Shown: positions 35,801-50,800 of the stretch, piece after piece
How the letters are laid out: every line of letters begins with the position of its first letter
Position numbering within the stretch: position 1 is the stretch's first letter
Assembly (NCBI RefSeq): GCF_047948215.1
Contig: NC_134456.1
Coordinates: 76,932,515 to 76,996,514, forward strand
Length of the DNA: 64,000 nucleotides
Direction of reading: 5' to 3'
Source of the DNA: Lycorma delicatula
Lineage: Eukaryota; Arthropoda; Insecta; Hemiptera; Fulgoridae
Position numbers and translations under genes: made by a program
The notes under the pieces: generated by a model
Database searches by the model: none
What the model saw: the letters and a program-made list of their open reading frames with translations, nothing else
Told to the model about the DNA's origin: nothing

Positions 35801-38800
35801 ATACTTTAAAGTTGGTATTCAGATCATTAATAACAAATATTAATTTTTCGGATTTATTAAGTAAATTTTCAAAAGTCAAATTTAATTCTTGCATGTCTTC
35901 TTTAATTTCTTTGATCCATAATGGCAGATTTTTTAAAGACCAAAATTGATAGATAATTTTCTTTGTAATCCTATCCTGCGGTAATCTTAACAAGTGTGGA
36001 CAGAAAGAAATCGCTTCTTTTTCATAGTATCAATTAAGGATTCCAAGTTTTCGTACAGAGATTTATTAGGCAGTAATCTGTACTGATTTTCATGTTTATA
36101 TTTTTTTGTTTATGCAGGTTCTAAGAAAATAAAGGTTTAAAAATTAAATTTATTTTTAGGTTCTACAAATATATTTTATTATGCTTATAATTCTTAAACA
36201 CAATGAGTTATAAAAATGAAATAGTATTCCCAATCAATTCAGATTACATGTGAAAGTAGTTATGTAGTACGAGTCTCACAAAATAAAATCATGTCCTAAA
36301 AAGTGTTAATTTTATGAACCACTTGATGGAAAAAATTGAATTTGTACAATATTAAATAGTCACTGTAATGTTCTCATCTGCATTATTTTTTTCAAGAATT
36401 TATTTGAAGTCCTGAAGAATTATGAAAAATTACATATAAATAATGCCTTGCTTTTTAATGTTTTTCCATATTTTTTCAGTAGTAAATTAAACATTTTATA
36501 ACTCTGTTATAAAAATACATTAAAAAAAATTATATGAAAGCACATGTATTAACAGTTTAATCTAATGTATAAATGATAAAAAGATTGTTTCAATGTGGCT
36601 GCCATTAAAAAAAAAATACTAATTTGGTTCTTGGTAAAGAAACAATTTTTTTTTTAACCAAGTGTTTTATCAACATAATTAAGATAAATATCCTACATTG
36701 TTTTATAATTCTAATTAAGAATGATATGGATAAAATTTGTGAAGGACAAATTTGAAGGATAAAATTTGTTGAAGATAGGCAATTTGTGAACAAGTAAGAT
36801 TTATGAAAGGGTACATACATTAAATAGGTAGAAATTTCAGTTGTCTATTAGAAAATACTTCAGCTAATTATGTGTAGAGTTCAGTAAAGACCTCTTGTTT
36901 TGTAGTATTGCAAAGTAATTACACTTTGCTTTGACAATGAGAGATTTCTATAACAGTTTTAAAGAAAATGAATCCTTCTTTCTTTCACAATCCTTTTTTC
37001 TATCCTTTAATAATGTTAAAAAATACTGTTTAATTCAAAAAATGTAGGAAGTTTTATTACCTAAAATGCTTTTACCCTTTTCAATGCAAAAAAATGAATT
37101 TTATTTTTGAAAATTGGTTGATAAAAAAAAGAGTTATTGCAGAAAATTGATAACATTTTTAGCCAGATTTCATCTCAACCATAAATTTAATTAATTAATT
37201 GTTTAATAAATAAAATTCAATTCAAGAAGAAAAGTTGGTGTACATTAAAGGTTCCGGTATTAGAGTTATCATATTAGTATGGTACTTTAGTTGTACTAGT
37301 ACCAGAAATCAGTTACTATTAATAATTTGTTTTACTATTATTTTCAATGTTATCATATTTCTAAAATCAATTGTTCTGTTCAATTGTTTAATATTAGTTA
37401 AAATTTTTCTGATACCAGTTTTTCTTTACTTGTTTTACTTTTCAAAAATAGAAGTTTATTCTCATACTGAAATATGGCATTTAAGCATCTTACATACGGG
37501 ACTGGAAAACTTCAATTCAAATGAAGCATGATGTCTGTTGAGTGTTTATTGAATAGCTGCAACAAAACAGAATTAGCGAGTTGGGGATTTGCAGCCTTAG
37601 ACAGGAAATTGGCAATTAAGACAATGGGATACAGTCTTACACAGTTCCTGGCAGGCCATAGCAGCTATAGATCATATCTCTACAGGTTTAACTTAGATCA
37701 CTCAGACACTTGCCCAGAGTGTGAGGAAGAAGAGACCCCAAATCACGTATATTTCTGGTGCCCACATTTCACACAGGATTGCTTGGAAATGTTAGATACG
37801 CTGGGTCATGATTGTATGTTCACATCGAATGAAACGTAAGGGATCCTGTTGGAAGGTGAGGAGAGCTGTGGAAGATTTCACTAGGATGGTGATGGTGAAA
37901 CTATATGCTGCAGAGGAGTCTCATAAGGGAAGGAGACATTGGAGGGTCCCGGGTCAGACAGGCTCGCGACTGTGTGCCTTGGATCACCTCCATTCATAGT
38001 GCCAAATGGTCTCTCGCAGTTACATTGGAGAAAGACAGTTTCTGTTTGGTAAGTACTGTGTTTTGACAATATTGTTGGATGTTTCTTGAAGCTTTATTGT
38101 AGCTGTTTTGCATTCTGTGAGTTCTGTCTGAGTGATGTGTGTGTGTTTTGGTTGTTCCTTGATCTGTTGGTGTGTTTGTGTGCGTGGTTGTTGATATTTT
38201 TCGCTTAATTTGTTGTCTGTTTCTGTTGACTTTTGTGTTTCATTTTGTGGTGAGTGTGTGTTTGTCTGGGTGTTTGTGTTGACTGATTGTGTTGTGTGTG
38301 TGTGTGTATGTGTGTGTGGGCATTTTCCTCTTCCTGAAGTAATGCTACATAAGCAGTTTTCAGGAGGAGTGGAGGTTTAGTCGGTTGTACGCAGGAACGC
38401 ATAAGCACTTAATAACCATCTTGTGGAACCTGTTAGCGAGCCCAATACTGCCTAGGTGCCCATAAATGGGGTTCTCCCACTTATGGGCGCCTAGGCAGTG
38501 AAAAAAAAAAGGTTATGTTGATACATGCATGATCTGTCAGTACATGGAATTAACATAATCTACACCTACTTTGCTCGCTAACCTGACTAATTAACAATAA
38601 TATTTGATTATTTAAATAATAAATTCATTAATTAATGCTTACGGTCAAGTTGTTATTTTAATATGTTGATATGGAGAATATGTAAAATGAATGATATGGT
38701 ATATTTAATAAACTGTTATATATTTATTAAAAAATTAAATTAAGATTTAAAAAATTACTGGTAATTAAGCATAATTACTGGATTAATAAAATTTACCATA

Positions 38801-41800
38801 ACTTATAGATAAATTAATAAATATATATATAATATATTTAATATATATAAATAATGTTTTAATATATATATGAAATATAAACCACCACCACAGTATTTAG
38901 ACAAGTTAAACTTACCATATTAATTTACAATAACTAGTTTACGTGGTATCCTGTGCCTTCAGTTGGTATTAGATATCTGTTACATTAAAACATATCCTTA
39001 GAATTTAATACCAACTGAAGATGTGCGATACTGTGAAAACTAATTATTGGAAATTAATGTGGTAAGTTTAACTTATCTAATTACTGTGTTCTGGTGGTTT
39101 ATATTTCATATAATATTAAAATCTATTAACACAGAGGTCAATATGTTAATGAATTATTTGAATTTTCAAAGAAATATATATATATTTTAATACTGGCCAT
39201 ATATTGAACACTGCATTAATATAATTTAATAATAAACCATCATAACACAGTAAAGAGATAAGTTAAATTTACCATATAAATTCCAAGAATAGATTTTCAT
39301 GGGATCCTGCATCTTCAGCTATTATTAAATTCTATAATTGCATTAAAATACATTTATTTTGTAATTTGGTAAATTCTTTTCTTTTTTAAATTTTGAAATT
39401 TATTACAAAGCAAATATGCAGTTTCAGTACTCGTCAGCAGCATCTGCATATATGTTTCATAATAAATTTCAAAATTAAAAAAGAAAAAATTTAACAAATT
39501 ACAAAATAAATATATTATAATGTAATTTAGAATTTTATAACAGCTGAAGATGCAGGATCTCATGAAAATTGATTCTTACAATTAATATGATAATGTTAAC
39601 TTACTATTCACTTTTCTGGTGGTTTATATCTCATTTAATATTAATAATATAATATTATATATATAATGTATGCAGCTGATGCAAATAAAATTCATGAAAG
39701 TGCTTCTGCTATGTAATGAGATAAGGTAAGTCATCCTATTTCAACTATTCTGTACTTAGGGTTGATCTATTAAATATAAATTAATATGTATATGTATAAA
39801 ACTTCCATACAAACACACAGTACCTATATTTTGCTATATACCACATTTTTCTTAGAATTTTGATTTTGTGTAACTATATTATAACAGGAAATTTTTTAAT
39901 ACATTATGTACTAAATATATTTATTACCTTCTCAAAATATGGTTTAATTCTGAGAGCAATAGCAACTTGTATATTTTGAACATGATTTTTTTCTACTGTT
40001 GGTAATACTTGTGAGAGGCCTGTCATAGCTTGAAGTGCAATTTCACTATGACTAGATGTATCTTGATCATCTAAACCCTCCATTAATGCTGCGAGCACAG
40101 CTTCACAATGTCTCTCTCTCTGTAAACATGTAATAATATATAATTTTATGACTGTTAAAAGGTTATTAATCTTATTATAAATTGTTTGATGTCGTTTAAT
40201 ATTATTAATAACATAAATAATTTGTTAACATTAATAATAATATAAAATTAATCTGTCATATTTAACTTAAATTAGGTATGGTACGAGGCATCATATTTCA
40301 TATATGCTTGTCTAACTAAGCTGCACAGAATATTATCTGGGTGTATTTAGTTTATAATAATTTAAATACCATAATGAGGTGATGAAAAAACCTTTTATAG
40401 AAACTGTATCATCTTTTAACACAGTAACATCTTAACGTACCAGGGTCAAGAGCCCAATTGAGTTTTTCTCAATTTACTGATAATTATAATAAAGTGCAAT
40501 ACCTGTCTTTCTTCTAAATGAGAAATATATGCTAATCCTTTGAGGCACAGTCGTCGAACAAGTGGTGATGTATCATTTAGCCCAGACATTAATGTTTGAA
40601 TAACACCATCTACTAAAGCTGACTGTCCTGCACACTGTATTCCAACACACTGTAAATTTATAAAAAAATGTATGCTTTATCAGATTTAATAAGACAATAA
40701 AATTATGTTTCTAATTTAAAATGAAAATAATGTAACCTTACATTCAGAGTGTATTATAAAGTTCTCTTGAGACTTTTATAACCTATTCTACTCATGAAAA
40801 TAATGGAAAAAATTGATATAAACATATGTCCTAAAATGCTTCATTTATGAGTTACGGCTAGTGAAAGATTTCAATCAGATTGTGATCTTATGATTTTTGA
40901 ACTGAAAAATCGAATAAAATAGGTCCGAACCGTATCTGCAGCAGTTTTTGAGAAATTTGGGATGAAAAACCAATAAATTGGGTAAAACCCCTGTTTTTTT
41001 TATGAATGACGTACAATAATAACTTTGTTAAATAGGTGCTACAAGATACTTTTAAACAAAATTTGTAGTTTATATGACCTTTTCCATTATTTTCATAAAT
41101 AGAATAGGTTATGAAAGTCCCATGAGAACTTCATGGTACACTCTGTATACAGAACATGAGAATAATAAAACTACAAAATGGTTTACACTTACATTTAATT
41201 CAAGGCATAAATGACACTGAATAAATATGATAATCTTCAAAAGTTATCTTAAATTTGATCAAAATTGATTTTAATTTAAACTAGAATACCCAGGTAGCTT
41301 TACTGTTAGGCCAAAATTAATGGATATATTGATAGAATATTATTTAAAAACATATAATAATAATAAATAAAAATAATTGGTTGAACATGATTAGAAGAAA
41401 AAATTAATTTAATGTTAGTAATCTTCAGAAAAAATCAATTTAATCACTCAGAAATAGTCAAGGAAAAAATACTGTAGCGTGTTCTAATTGTGCAGGTCTA
41501 TTCTTACAAGATTACATAATAATCTTCACTTTGATGTGTGAATTATAAATAATCTAAAAAAATATTAATATCAATGTCAAAATTTATTTTATAGAATGAA
41601 ACTCTGGGTTTATTTATTTAAACAAGAGGAAATGTTTTATCAAGACGAATAGTTGCTGCCAGAAACTGAATATCTACATCAGAATTTGTTTAAAACTATT
41701 TCATATGTAATTTTTAATGCAAACTGATAAGAAAAAAAATATTTTCAGATATTTACTATGAAAATAATCAGGTTGTTGCATTACACACTTGGATGCGTCA

Positions 41801-44800
41801 CACCTAACTGGAATGAAACATTGAAGAAAAATCGTTTTAATTATGTAGATAGAAATCTTGGAAAATTACATGTCTGGAAATGAAACAGGAATTTGCCACG
41901 AACAATGTTATTTAAAAAAATAATTAATTTTTAAAAACATTGTCCAATGGTAATCTTTGTTTGAAGACATATGCTTAGGCAGATTAATAAACTATTCTAG
42001 AAATCCTTGTTACTTTATTATGCTCCAGATTTCCTATAAAAATCTGTTTAATTTTTCTTCACAGTCCCAGAGTCAGTGTGTATCTTAAGCACTACAGGCT
42101 TAAAATAACCCTGTAGGGTGTAGTTTTCAGGGTACGTAAGCTACAGTGTACATAGTGACTCTCAAATGTTTGGGAAATGTGCTGTGACAAGGCTAATTAT
42201 AAGTAAACTTTAACAATAGCATAATCTATACAAATACATCCTTACTGTCTACTAAATTTTTATTTATACACATTTACCATTGCCAAGAACAATATTTTCA
42301 ATAAACATATAATTAATCTACATCCACATTTTTACTCTAATACTACCTACATGTGAGTGAGTACATGGTTTTTAGACATTTAAAAAATAAACTCGCAAAG
42401 AAAAAGTATGATTTTTATGCAACTGTGTTCAATTGTAAATTTTTTAAATATATTTCTGTATGTAAGAGAACAATGTAAAAATAAAAGTTGACCACAGAAA
42501 ATGAAGTAATGCATGGTTAACCCCTTACCAGTCTTTGACGGAATATTCTGACATAGTCAATGTGCACGATTAGGGCCTCTGTCGAAATATTCCGACATCA
42601 ACTTTTTGTCCAGTTTTAATTTGTTCTCTGTTGTAATATTCCATCATTTTACGTAGTTTTTTTTTCATAATATTCTGCAATGATAGATAATGCTAGCTGT
42701 TAGTTTTAATGCAGTGTAAAGTGAGGGATTTTCATGTTTATTTGATTGTAATCATCTGATCCAGCTGTAATGGCAAGTTGTTTATTTACAGTGTTCTGTG
42801 TTGTCGGACTGTGAGCACTATATTTTTTATCATATTGCAAAATTCTATAAAAATATCAGTATATAAGTGTATAATTATGTAAACATTTTGTGTGTAGGTA
42901 AAATTATAAAGCTAATTACATAAATATTTTGTACATATATGTAACTGAAATTCTGAGAATATTGCATATGTTTGTGTGTGTGTAATAAAATAAGTTTTGC
43001 ATGCAAAAAAAATTACTTTTATATTACATATTACGTCATTATTAGTCAAAATACAAACATTAAAAAAAAAAGATAACATTTATTTCTACAAAAAAAAACC
43101 AAACTGTTAAGGGATTAAAAGTAAAAGTTGTTCCAGATAACTCTGATAGTTAAAAAAAATGAAAGTTAAAATAAAATTTTTAGGTGATCGTCTTAAATAG
43201 AATAAAAAACAAAATAATTACTATTATCACTACGCTTACCTCAGCATGGAATGAAATAAAAGCTATCCTCTGTGCTTCAGAGTGTGAATTAAAATAAGGT
43301 GAAAAACATGTCAGAATTCTGGGAAGATTATGACCACATGTATTACAAATACTTCTGTAAAGAAAAAAACACAACTAAAATTCATTAAAAGCTTTTTTTT
43401 TGATGAAATAATTAAAATTTTAATTATTTTTTTTTTACACACTCAAGTAGTGTGCTATGATAAACCAAAGGAAAAATAAGAAAAAATATAAATTTAGGGT
43501 AACTATCATTCAGAATCTATGCTGAATGATGGTAATTATTATTCAGCACAGATGCTGAATGATAATTACGTCACTGAGTTATTTAATCATAACGTTACTC
43601 TCTATTTTTCTGTTTAGCCTCTGGAACCACCATAAGGCAACTTCAGAGGATGATATGTATGACTGTAAATGAAGCGTAGTCTTGTACAGACTTAGGTCAA
43701 TCATTCCTGAGATATGCAGTTAACTGAAATCCAACCACCAAAGAACACTGTTATCCACGAACTAGTATTCAAATCTGTATAAAAGTAACTGCCGTTACTA
43801 GGATTGAATCTTAGACTCTTGACTTCAAAATTAGTTGATTTGCAATGATCAGTTTAACCACTAGACCAATCCAGTGGGCTAATCATAACATCACTGCATT
43901 GTAATTAAATCACTCGCAAGTGACTTAATAATAACTAACTAAATTTAACGTATTACTTGCTTAATCAGTTGATTAAGACCTATTTACACAAGACTCTTTT
44001 CTGATGTTTTTTACTAAAAACAAAATTGAAAAATTATGAAGATCTGATTATGCTACATTCAAAAAATTCATCTGTATGAAATACAAAACTTGAATAGTGA
44101 TATACTAGATATGAAGGTAAATAAAGTAAATAAAATTAGTAATAAAATGGCCATAAATATTCAAATAACTTTTTTCCCATGAAATATTTTAAAATACTTA
44201 TAAACCATCTAAACAGAGAGATTTACTGATATTCTGATGCAGCTGAAGTTCCAGAAACGTTCTAGCAAAAAATGAACTAAAGCTTTATATCTAATAGTGC
44301 CAAGAGATGCAATGTTATGATGGGGCCAAACCTACAGAAAAAGTTTAGAAAACAAATTAGTGCAGCTTTAAAAAATGCTTTATTCAGTATATTAATCTTT
44401 TTATTACATAATTGGACTTTAATCAAAGGTCTGTCCATCTTCTGAATATGTAATTGAGCTTTAGGTCTCACTGTTAAAAACATTTTTTTTTAATTCTAAA
44501 ATTTTGATTTTATGTTTTAAAGATGTCTATGAAATGCTAGTTTTAATAAATTTTCAACACTTTATTAATATTACAGTTCTTTTATTGCTAAGATGTAATT
44601 TTTAACAGTGCGTGATATCTATAAAAAATTATTTAAATTATCATACTAAAAACTATTGTTTTTTCTAAATTTAATTAGATTAAAAATATCTTTATTGGAA
44701 AAACAGATAACTTAGCTATCATAAATTTCTATGTTATGGGAGAAAGGGCTGATTTTTTGAGGCCCTCAAAAGATTTAAAACATGTATTTTAATAAATGAT

Positions 44801-47800
44801 CTATAGAAAATTTCACAGTAATGAATACATATAACATTTCAAAAATTTGTATCAAATTTCATTTTTCCATCAAAAGAAAAGATTAATAAAGTGTTCTAAA
44901 TCAGAAATAAGGATATAAAGATGAATAAGAACACTAGTATATATAATTGTCATAACGACTTTCAAGAGCTATTTATGTAACCACCTGGTGAAATGCATCG
45001 TTATAACAATACATTTGTAGTTTTCATATTAGGTAGATAATGTACAACGCCTTCAAGATTTAAAATCATAAACATGGTATGGGTTTTAAAACAGCATTGC
45101 ATTAGTATCTCAAGATGAACTGATCTTGTGACTTTAGCCAGTATAAAAGGAGTAGTTGAAGACTCATGCAACTGCTGTCTCAATTGTATATGAATTAGAA
45201 ATAAATATGTTGCAAATTAAATTTACTATGAAATAATGCAAAACATAAAAAATAAAGTAAATGTACAAGATTCCTTTTACTGTATACTGAAAATATGATA
45301 TCTCTAGATATTTTAAATGCAACTCTAAACTGAAACTTAAAAAAAAATCAGGATTAAGTTTTTCAAAAGCTTAGTATAATCTGTTCAGTTAGAAAAACTA
45401 GCTTCACACTAACCTTGTAAGAGATGGCATCATTTTAAGAAATGAATCATAATTTTCTTCAAATTCAAGGTTAATAAGTTCTTTTAAGGAATCTCCTGCA
45501 GAATCACATCTGGCGCATACTAAAAATGAATGAAATGAATCCTGAACAACACTGAAACAAAAATGAGTAATTTAATTAAAATTTAAAATCAATCAATTTC
45601 ATTATCAAATGATTTAATCTAAAAATTGAAGTAGGTTTTTGTCTGCCACTACATTGTAATCTTTTCAGGCTCAGTTCAGTTTACGGAACTATGCTGAGCA
45701 GTTTCATGAACTGCTAAGTACAGTTCAGTAGTTAACTAGTTGGTAATTACGTAACACTCTCAAAATGACCTGCTGAACTAAAATTCAAAATCTTATCCTC
45801 TCTCAAAAAAACTGAATTAGCAAGGTTAAAGATTATTGATTTTGACATTTTTCTATTTTGTTCTTTTAATCTCAGATGGGTTTTTCTCCAAAAATATGAG
45901 AACATATGTTACATGTGATGAGATAGATTTATTTTTTGGTGAAACTATAATTTTACTTTTGGTGTTTAATTTGGAGTAGATATTATAATACCATACACAA
46001 GCGCATGTGTGTAAGCACACACACACACACCCATGTTTATTTATGTAATACCACATTACATAGTAACAGCACAATGACATAATCTCAACAGTACTCAGCA
46101 GAGTTGCCAAGACATCTGTTTGCAGTTACAGTGTGTAAGTGTAAATATACCGATAAATGTGTAGTCTTGAACACTTAGGCTGACTACTGAGATGTGTGAT
46201 TAATTGAAATCCAACCACTAAAGAAGAACAGTATCCAGAGTCTAGCATTCAAATCCGTATAAAAGCAACTTCCTTTATAAGGACTCGAACCTTAGAACTC
46301 TTGACTTTGAAAATCTGCTGATTTTGCGATGACCAGTTTAGCCGTAGATTAACCCTGTTATGTGCATATAAACACACCCGCATAGAGAGAAAGACTACTA
46401 GGCCAACAAGAAGTAAAAATCATAAAATAAATAAATTAAACAGTAAGTAATAAATTTATATAATAAAGAAAAGTTTTAGTAATAATTACCGTGCTGGACA
46501 AATTTTATAAGCTTCTCTATTAGGAATGAATTTCATTTTTCCAATAGAAGATGGGGTAGTAATTGGTGGACTGACACCAATATATAAAACTAATATACTC
46601 AAATACAGAGTAAAGACTTCTGGAAATCTACTGATCGCTAAATCTTGCATTTGAATCACACCAAACATTTCCTTTAATGCACTGATTGCCTGAAAAATAA
46701 AGAAATATGTTTTTAATGTTAAAAATGTAATCTCTGTTATTAAGGTAAGTAAACTTTGGTATCTATTTCATCAATTCAGAATTTTTTATATATTGTTAAG
46801 AATTAATTAAATGTCCAGTTTTAGAGATAGCTATAATTTCTAAACCTTACATATGCCAGTAAAATAATATGAATTCTTTCTGCAAATAATTTTATCCCTT
46901 TAATATCACTTCTTTAAAAATGAATAAGGATTATAAATCTTAATAATTAAAAATGTTTAAATAAATAAAAACCTTCAATTAAAGTAAATAAATTTCTTAA
47001 TAAAATAAAATTAATATCTTTAGCATTACTAGTGCAAGAAAAAAATAAATAGAATGATTTCATTAATAAATAAATGGGTAACAGATTTCATTTCATATCA
47101 TAAATGGGTAACAGATAACTAAAGGAAATTGTACCTGTGATGATGATATTAGAAATAATTTGTGATTATTATTAAAAATAATTTATTTTGGATGGGTGAA
47201 TTTGAAGGGAAAGTATTTTTTAAAATTAAAATAAAATTTAGAAAATAGCTTGTATTTTTCCTTGATCACTGAACCTGAGAAATGTAATTCAAGCAATTAC
47301 AATAGTTATGTCATACTCACGTTAAAATATTAAAACCCTTATGATGATAAATAAAGATGTATGAAGTATATGGACTGAAAAGTTTGAAAAAGGATTTGCA
47401 TTGATTTGATTTAAACATCTGACAGAACAAATATTGAAATGATTAAAAAGTGAATGGAGCTAATCAAAATATTCATCAGAATGAAACAGATAATTTAATT
47501 GAGTAAGCTAAAGAAGGGGTTTTAAGAAAGTGAAAACAAATTATACAGAGAGGCATAATAAAGAAAATGAGTCTACAGTGTGATAGGAAACACATTCTCT
47601 TTCAAACATAATGGTTGGAAAATATCTGTGATATCTTATGAAAGTAAGATCATAAGCAAAGTAAAAGGATGTGAAGCAAGGGTGAATGAAAGTCAAATCT
47701 GTGTTTAAAAAACTTGATTGTCAAATTAAATGGCCTCAATTAGCAACTAATATTAACAGTTTCCTTTTATTGGTAACCTTTCACCGGCACAAAACTAAAC

Positions 47801-50800
47801 AGAAAAGGAAACTGAACCGTAGATAGATCTAATCTGATAGTACCATGATAACTAAACTTAAAATACATCATGAATACAATACATAAATATGCTATAATAC
47901 TATTAAGATAACTATAAATTACATATGTCAATTGCTTATGTTATGCTACATGAAATGAAAAGAACAATAATTTAGAACTGTATACATATTTACTAAGCAC
48001 CGATATATTTTTAAATAAGTTTGATAAAAATTGTTTATTGTAAAATTTGCTTTGGTAAAAAATTTGGCAAATACAATCTTTTTTGATTAATTTTATAATA
48101 CCAAAGTTTAAAATTCAAACAATTGACTTAAATTAAATTTTTAATTAACTGATCAAATTTAACTCATCATACGTGAAACAGGTATTAGAAAAATATTACA
48201 GACATAATTTTAGCTAATAACCATGGAGTGATTTAAAAATTTAAAGGGCTAATGTAACACAATACATTAGGAATAAATAAACCCACAGCAAGGGGAAAGA
48301 CTAATTTAACAATATATTAAAAATAACTTACAGCAAGGGGAAGGTGCGTAGCAACTGGAGGTCTGTTAGTCGATTTTGATGTATTTTCTTCAACAAAAGG
48401 AGTTGTTGAACCCAAGCGAAGGAACTGATCAAGGACATCAGCAGCAAGACTTGAATCTGTTACTACCCCCTTCCAACAGTCACAAACGCTTCTATAAAAA
48501 TTCAAAAACAGGCTTAAATGAGGAAAGAACATGAATCTTAAGTTGTAATATATCTTTAAAAATGTCGTAGATTTAAGAAAAACAGTAATTTCATAACTGT
48601 TTTCTTTACTACCTGATATATTCATAATAAAACATCAATGATTTATAAGTATCATGTTTTTAAATGAAGTATAACTTAAATTTAAAAATATATTTTACAG
48701 TTTATAAAATTAATTATATTTAAATCATAAATAATGTGACTCTACAATAATGATTATTCTGAAATTATAACTAGCAATTTATTAAAAGAAAATACTAACT
48801 GACTAAAAGGAAGAGGCTGACTCAATAATGTTGATAATACAGCTTTTGGATGATGTTTGGCTAAAGCAAGAAGTGCTTGAATTACAATAGGACGCGTAGC
48901 AGGATTTGACACCGACAACTGTGATAACAAATGACCTATAATTAAAAGAATAATATTAAATTTCTTATAACAGAGAACGACTTTACATACACATTATAAT
49001 ATATATCAATAACACATTTCAGCATAAATTTAAATAATATGAGTTATTTAGCTTACTGCTGTAAGTTGATATTAGAAGATGAAATTCTTGAAATGATGGA
49101 ATGGTTTCAGTAACAGCTGATAGATGTTGGGAAGAATGTTGGAAAGATAGGAAAAGGAGTAAAGAGTCTAAAAAAATTTATAAGCCATTAAAAGCTCTAC
49201 AACAGAGGAGGGAAATGACGGAAATGTAAAGAAGTCTTACTCAACTTATACTTCTTGTCAACTCTGACACATAAGGACCAGGATTGCAAAAGAATATGAA
49301 TAAATTTAAATAAGTAAGTCAAGATAAGCAAATTAAATTTGTTAGAAGAATGATATCCAAGGCAAGAAATAATTGTTTAAAAATTGATATGTGGGCTCTT
49401 ACAAATACAAAACAATACGTTGGATAGGAAAGGATAGAGAAAAAAGACTAAGATGAAAACATATATAGGATAAGAAAAGAAAGAGAGGTATTGAAAATTA
49501 ATTGGGAGGCATATGAGGAATATACAAAGCAATAGAAAAGGTGCTTAGGTAGTTAAACAGGATATTTTAAGCAGTTTAGAAATAAAAACACCAGAGTGAA
49601 TAAGGGAGTTTGTGGACTGAGTTTTTGCTTAACTAACTAAGAAAACTTAAACTGAAGTAGATAGACTTTTTTGCCTCTTTTATCGGATCACTTAAATATT
49701 AAAATTCCATTATGTCAAATGATAAACATAGAAATCATAGGATTTTTTAAATGAAGATGAATTATCAAATACAATATATAAGGATACATATTAAGATGGA
49801 TTGAATAAGTAGAAGATTATTATAAAATATATATACTATGACATCAACACAAAGGTAATTTTTTTTTTTTTTAAATCCTAAAATATCCAAAATATTATTA
49901 CTAATTTTATTGCAGCATAATAAGGCAATTTTAAAACTGGTAAAGAATGCCGGATAAATTTTAAAAAATGAGCATAAATATTTTTTTCAGAATTTTTGGT
50001 TTACAACAAAAAACAATTTATCAAACATAACAATAAATCAGGACTGAACTGGAAAAATTTACTAAAATAAATAAACAAAAATTATATACAAAAAATTACT
50101 TACTCAATATCTCACTAATATGATGATACAGCTCTCCTCCCTTTTTAGTGAAGAATGAAACCAAAACTTTAGCACTGCCAACTGAACTTGAGAATTCATG
50201 ATCAATAAGGCCATCTAACATACTCAATGAAAAATGATTGTATTGATAGTGTGGTAATTTATTAGCAATAATCTGAAAGAAACAACAGCAGTAACATTTA
50301 TTAATAGTACTTTATTTTATTATTATAATAATTTTCCACAAATAATTATTCATTTTATGACTAACTGTTATAGAAGAGTTACTGGATTCATAAATATAAG
50401 TGAAATTGGTGGGGAAGGGGCCACACAATCATCTTGCTTTCACCAAGATGTGGTTATTATTAGTTGAAGGAATTCTATGACGAAGCATCTGCAGCACTGC
50501 CAAGGATAAGATGATAAGATGACTCCTTAAATATATACATACTAAACATTACTGCTTAACATTTTACAATAAGTACTAAACATTGGAAGTAAGTTTAGTC
50601 ACATCTCACAAACTGCCATTTCTTTGTGTACAATCTTCTTAATGAGCTCAATTGGATTACTTTTAACACTTATCTTCGTTAATCAAGCTTTTCTGTAATT
50701 TGATATGACTGGATTTTTCCAAAGGGATAAATGTTGCTTTATCTCGTGTAACTTCTATCTGTCATTGAACAACACTTTGACCAAGTTGAAGGATCAGTAT

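Larger units (their letters stand above)
37528..38510 (+). mobile_element. R1/I-like retrotransposon 3' end with hairpin and poly-A
   Basis: A 5'-truncated non-LTR element. It consists of the RT C-terminus (37528-37839), a GT-rich 3' UTR (38100-38330), a terminal hairpin (38446-38499) and an A10 tail (38501-38510). It lies antisense in an MROH1 intron. The 5' boundary is only approximate. Confidence 0.75.

Noticed and set aside
37235..37531. 98-codon plus-strand frame, very hydrophobic
   Set aside because: Composition is what AT-rich intron DNA gives (Ile/Phe/Leu), with no homology signal or splice context.
38205..38408. 67-codon minus-strand frame with His/Thr repeats
   Set aside because: Produced by the GT-rich 3' UTR of the retrotransposon fragment.
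39354..39563. 69-codon minus-strand frame
   Set aside because: It lies across the palindrome of the foldback element; the sequence is explained by inverted repeats.
49070..49620. Purine-rich stretch resembling decayed retrotransposon coding
   Set aside because: No motif found; left as unassigned intron DNA.
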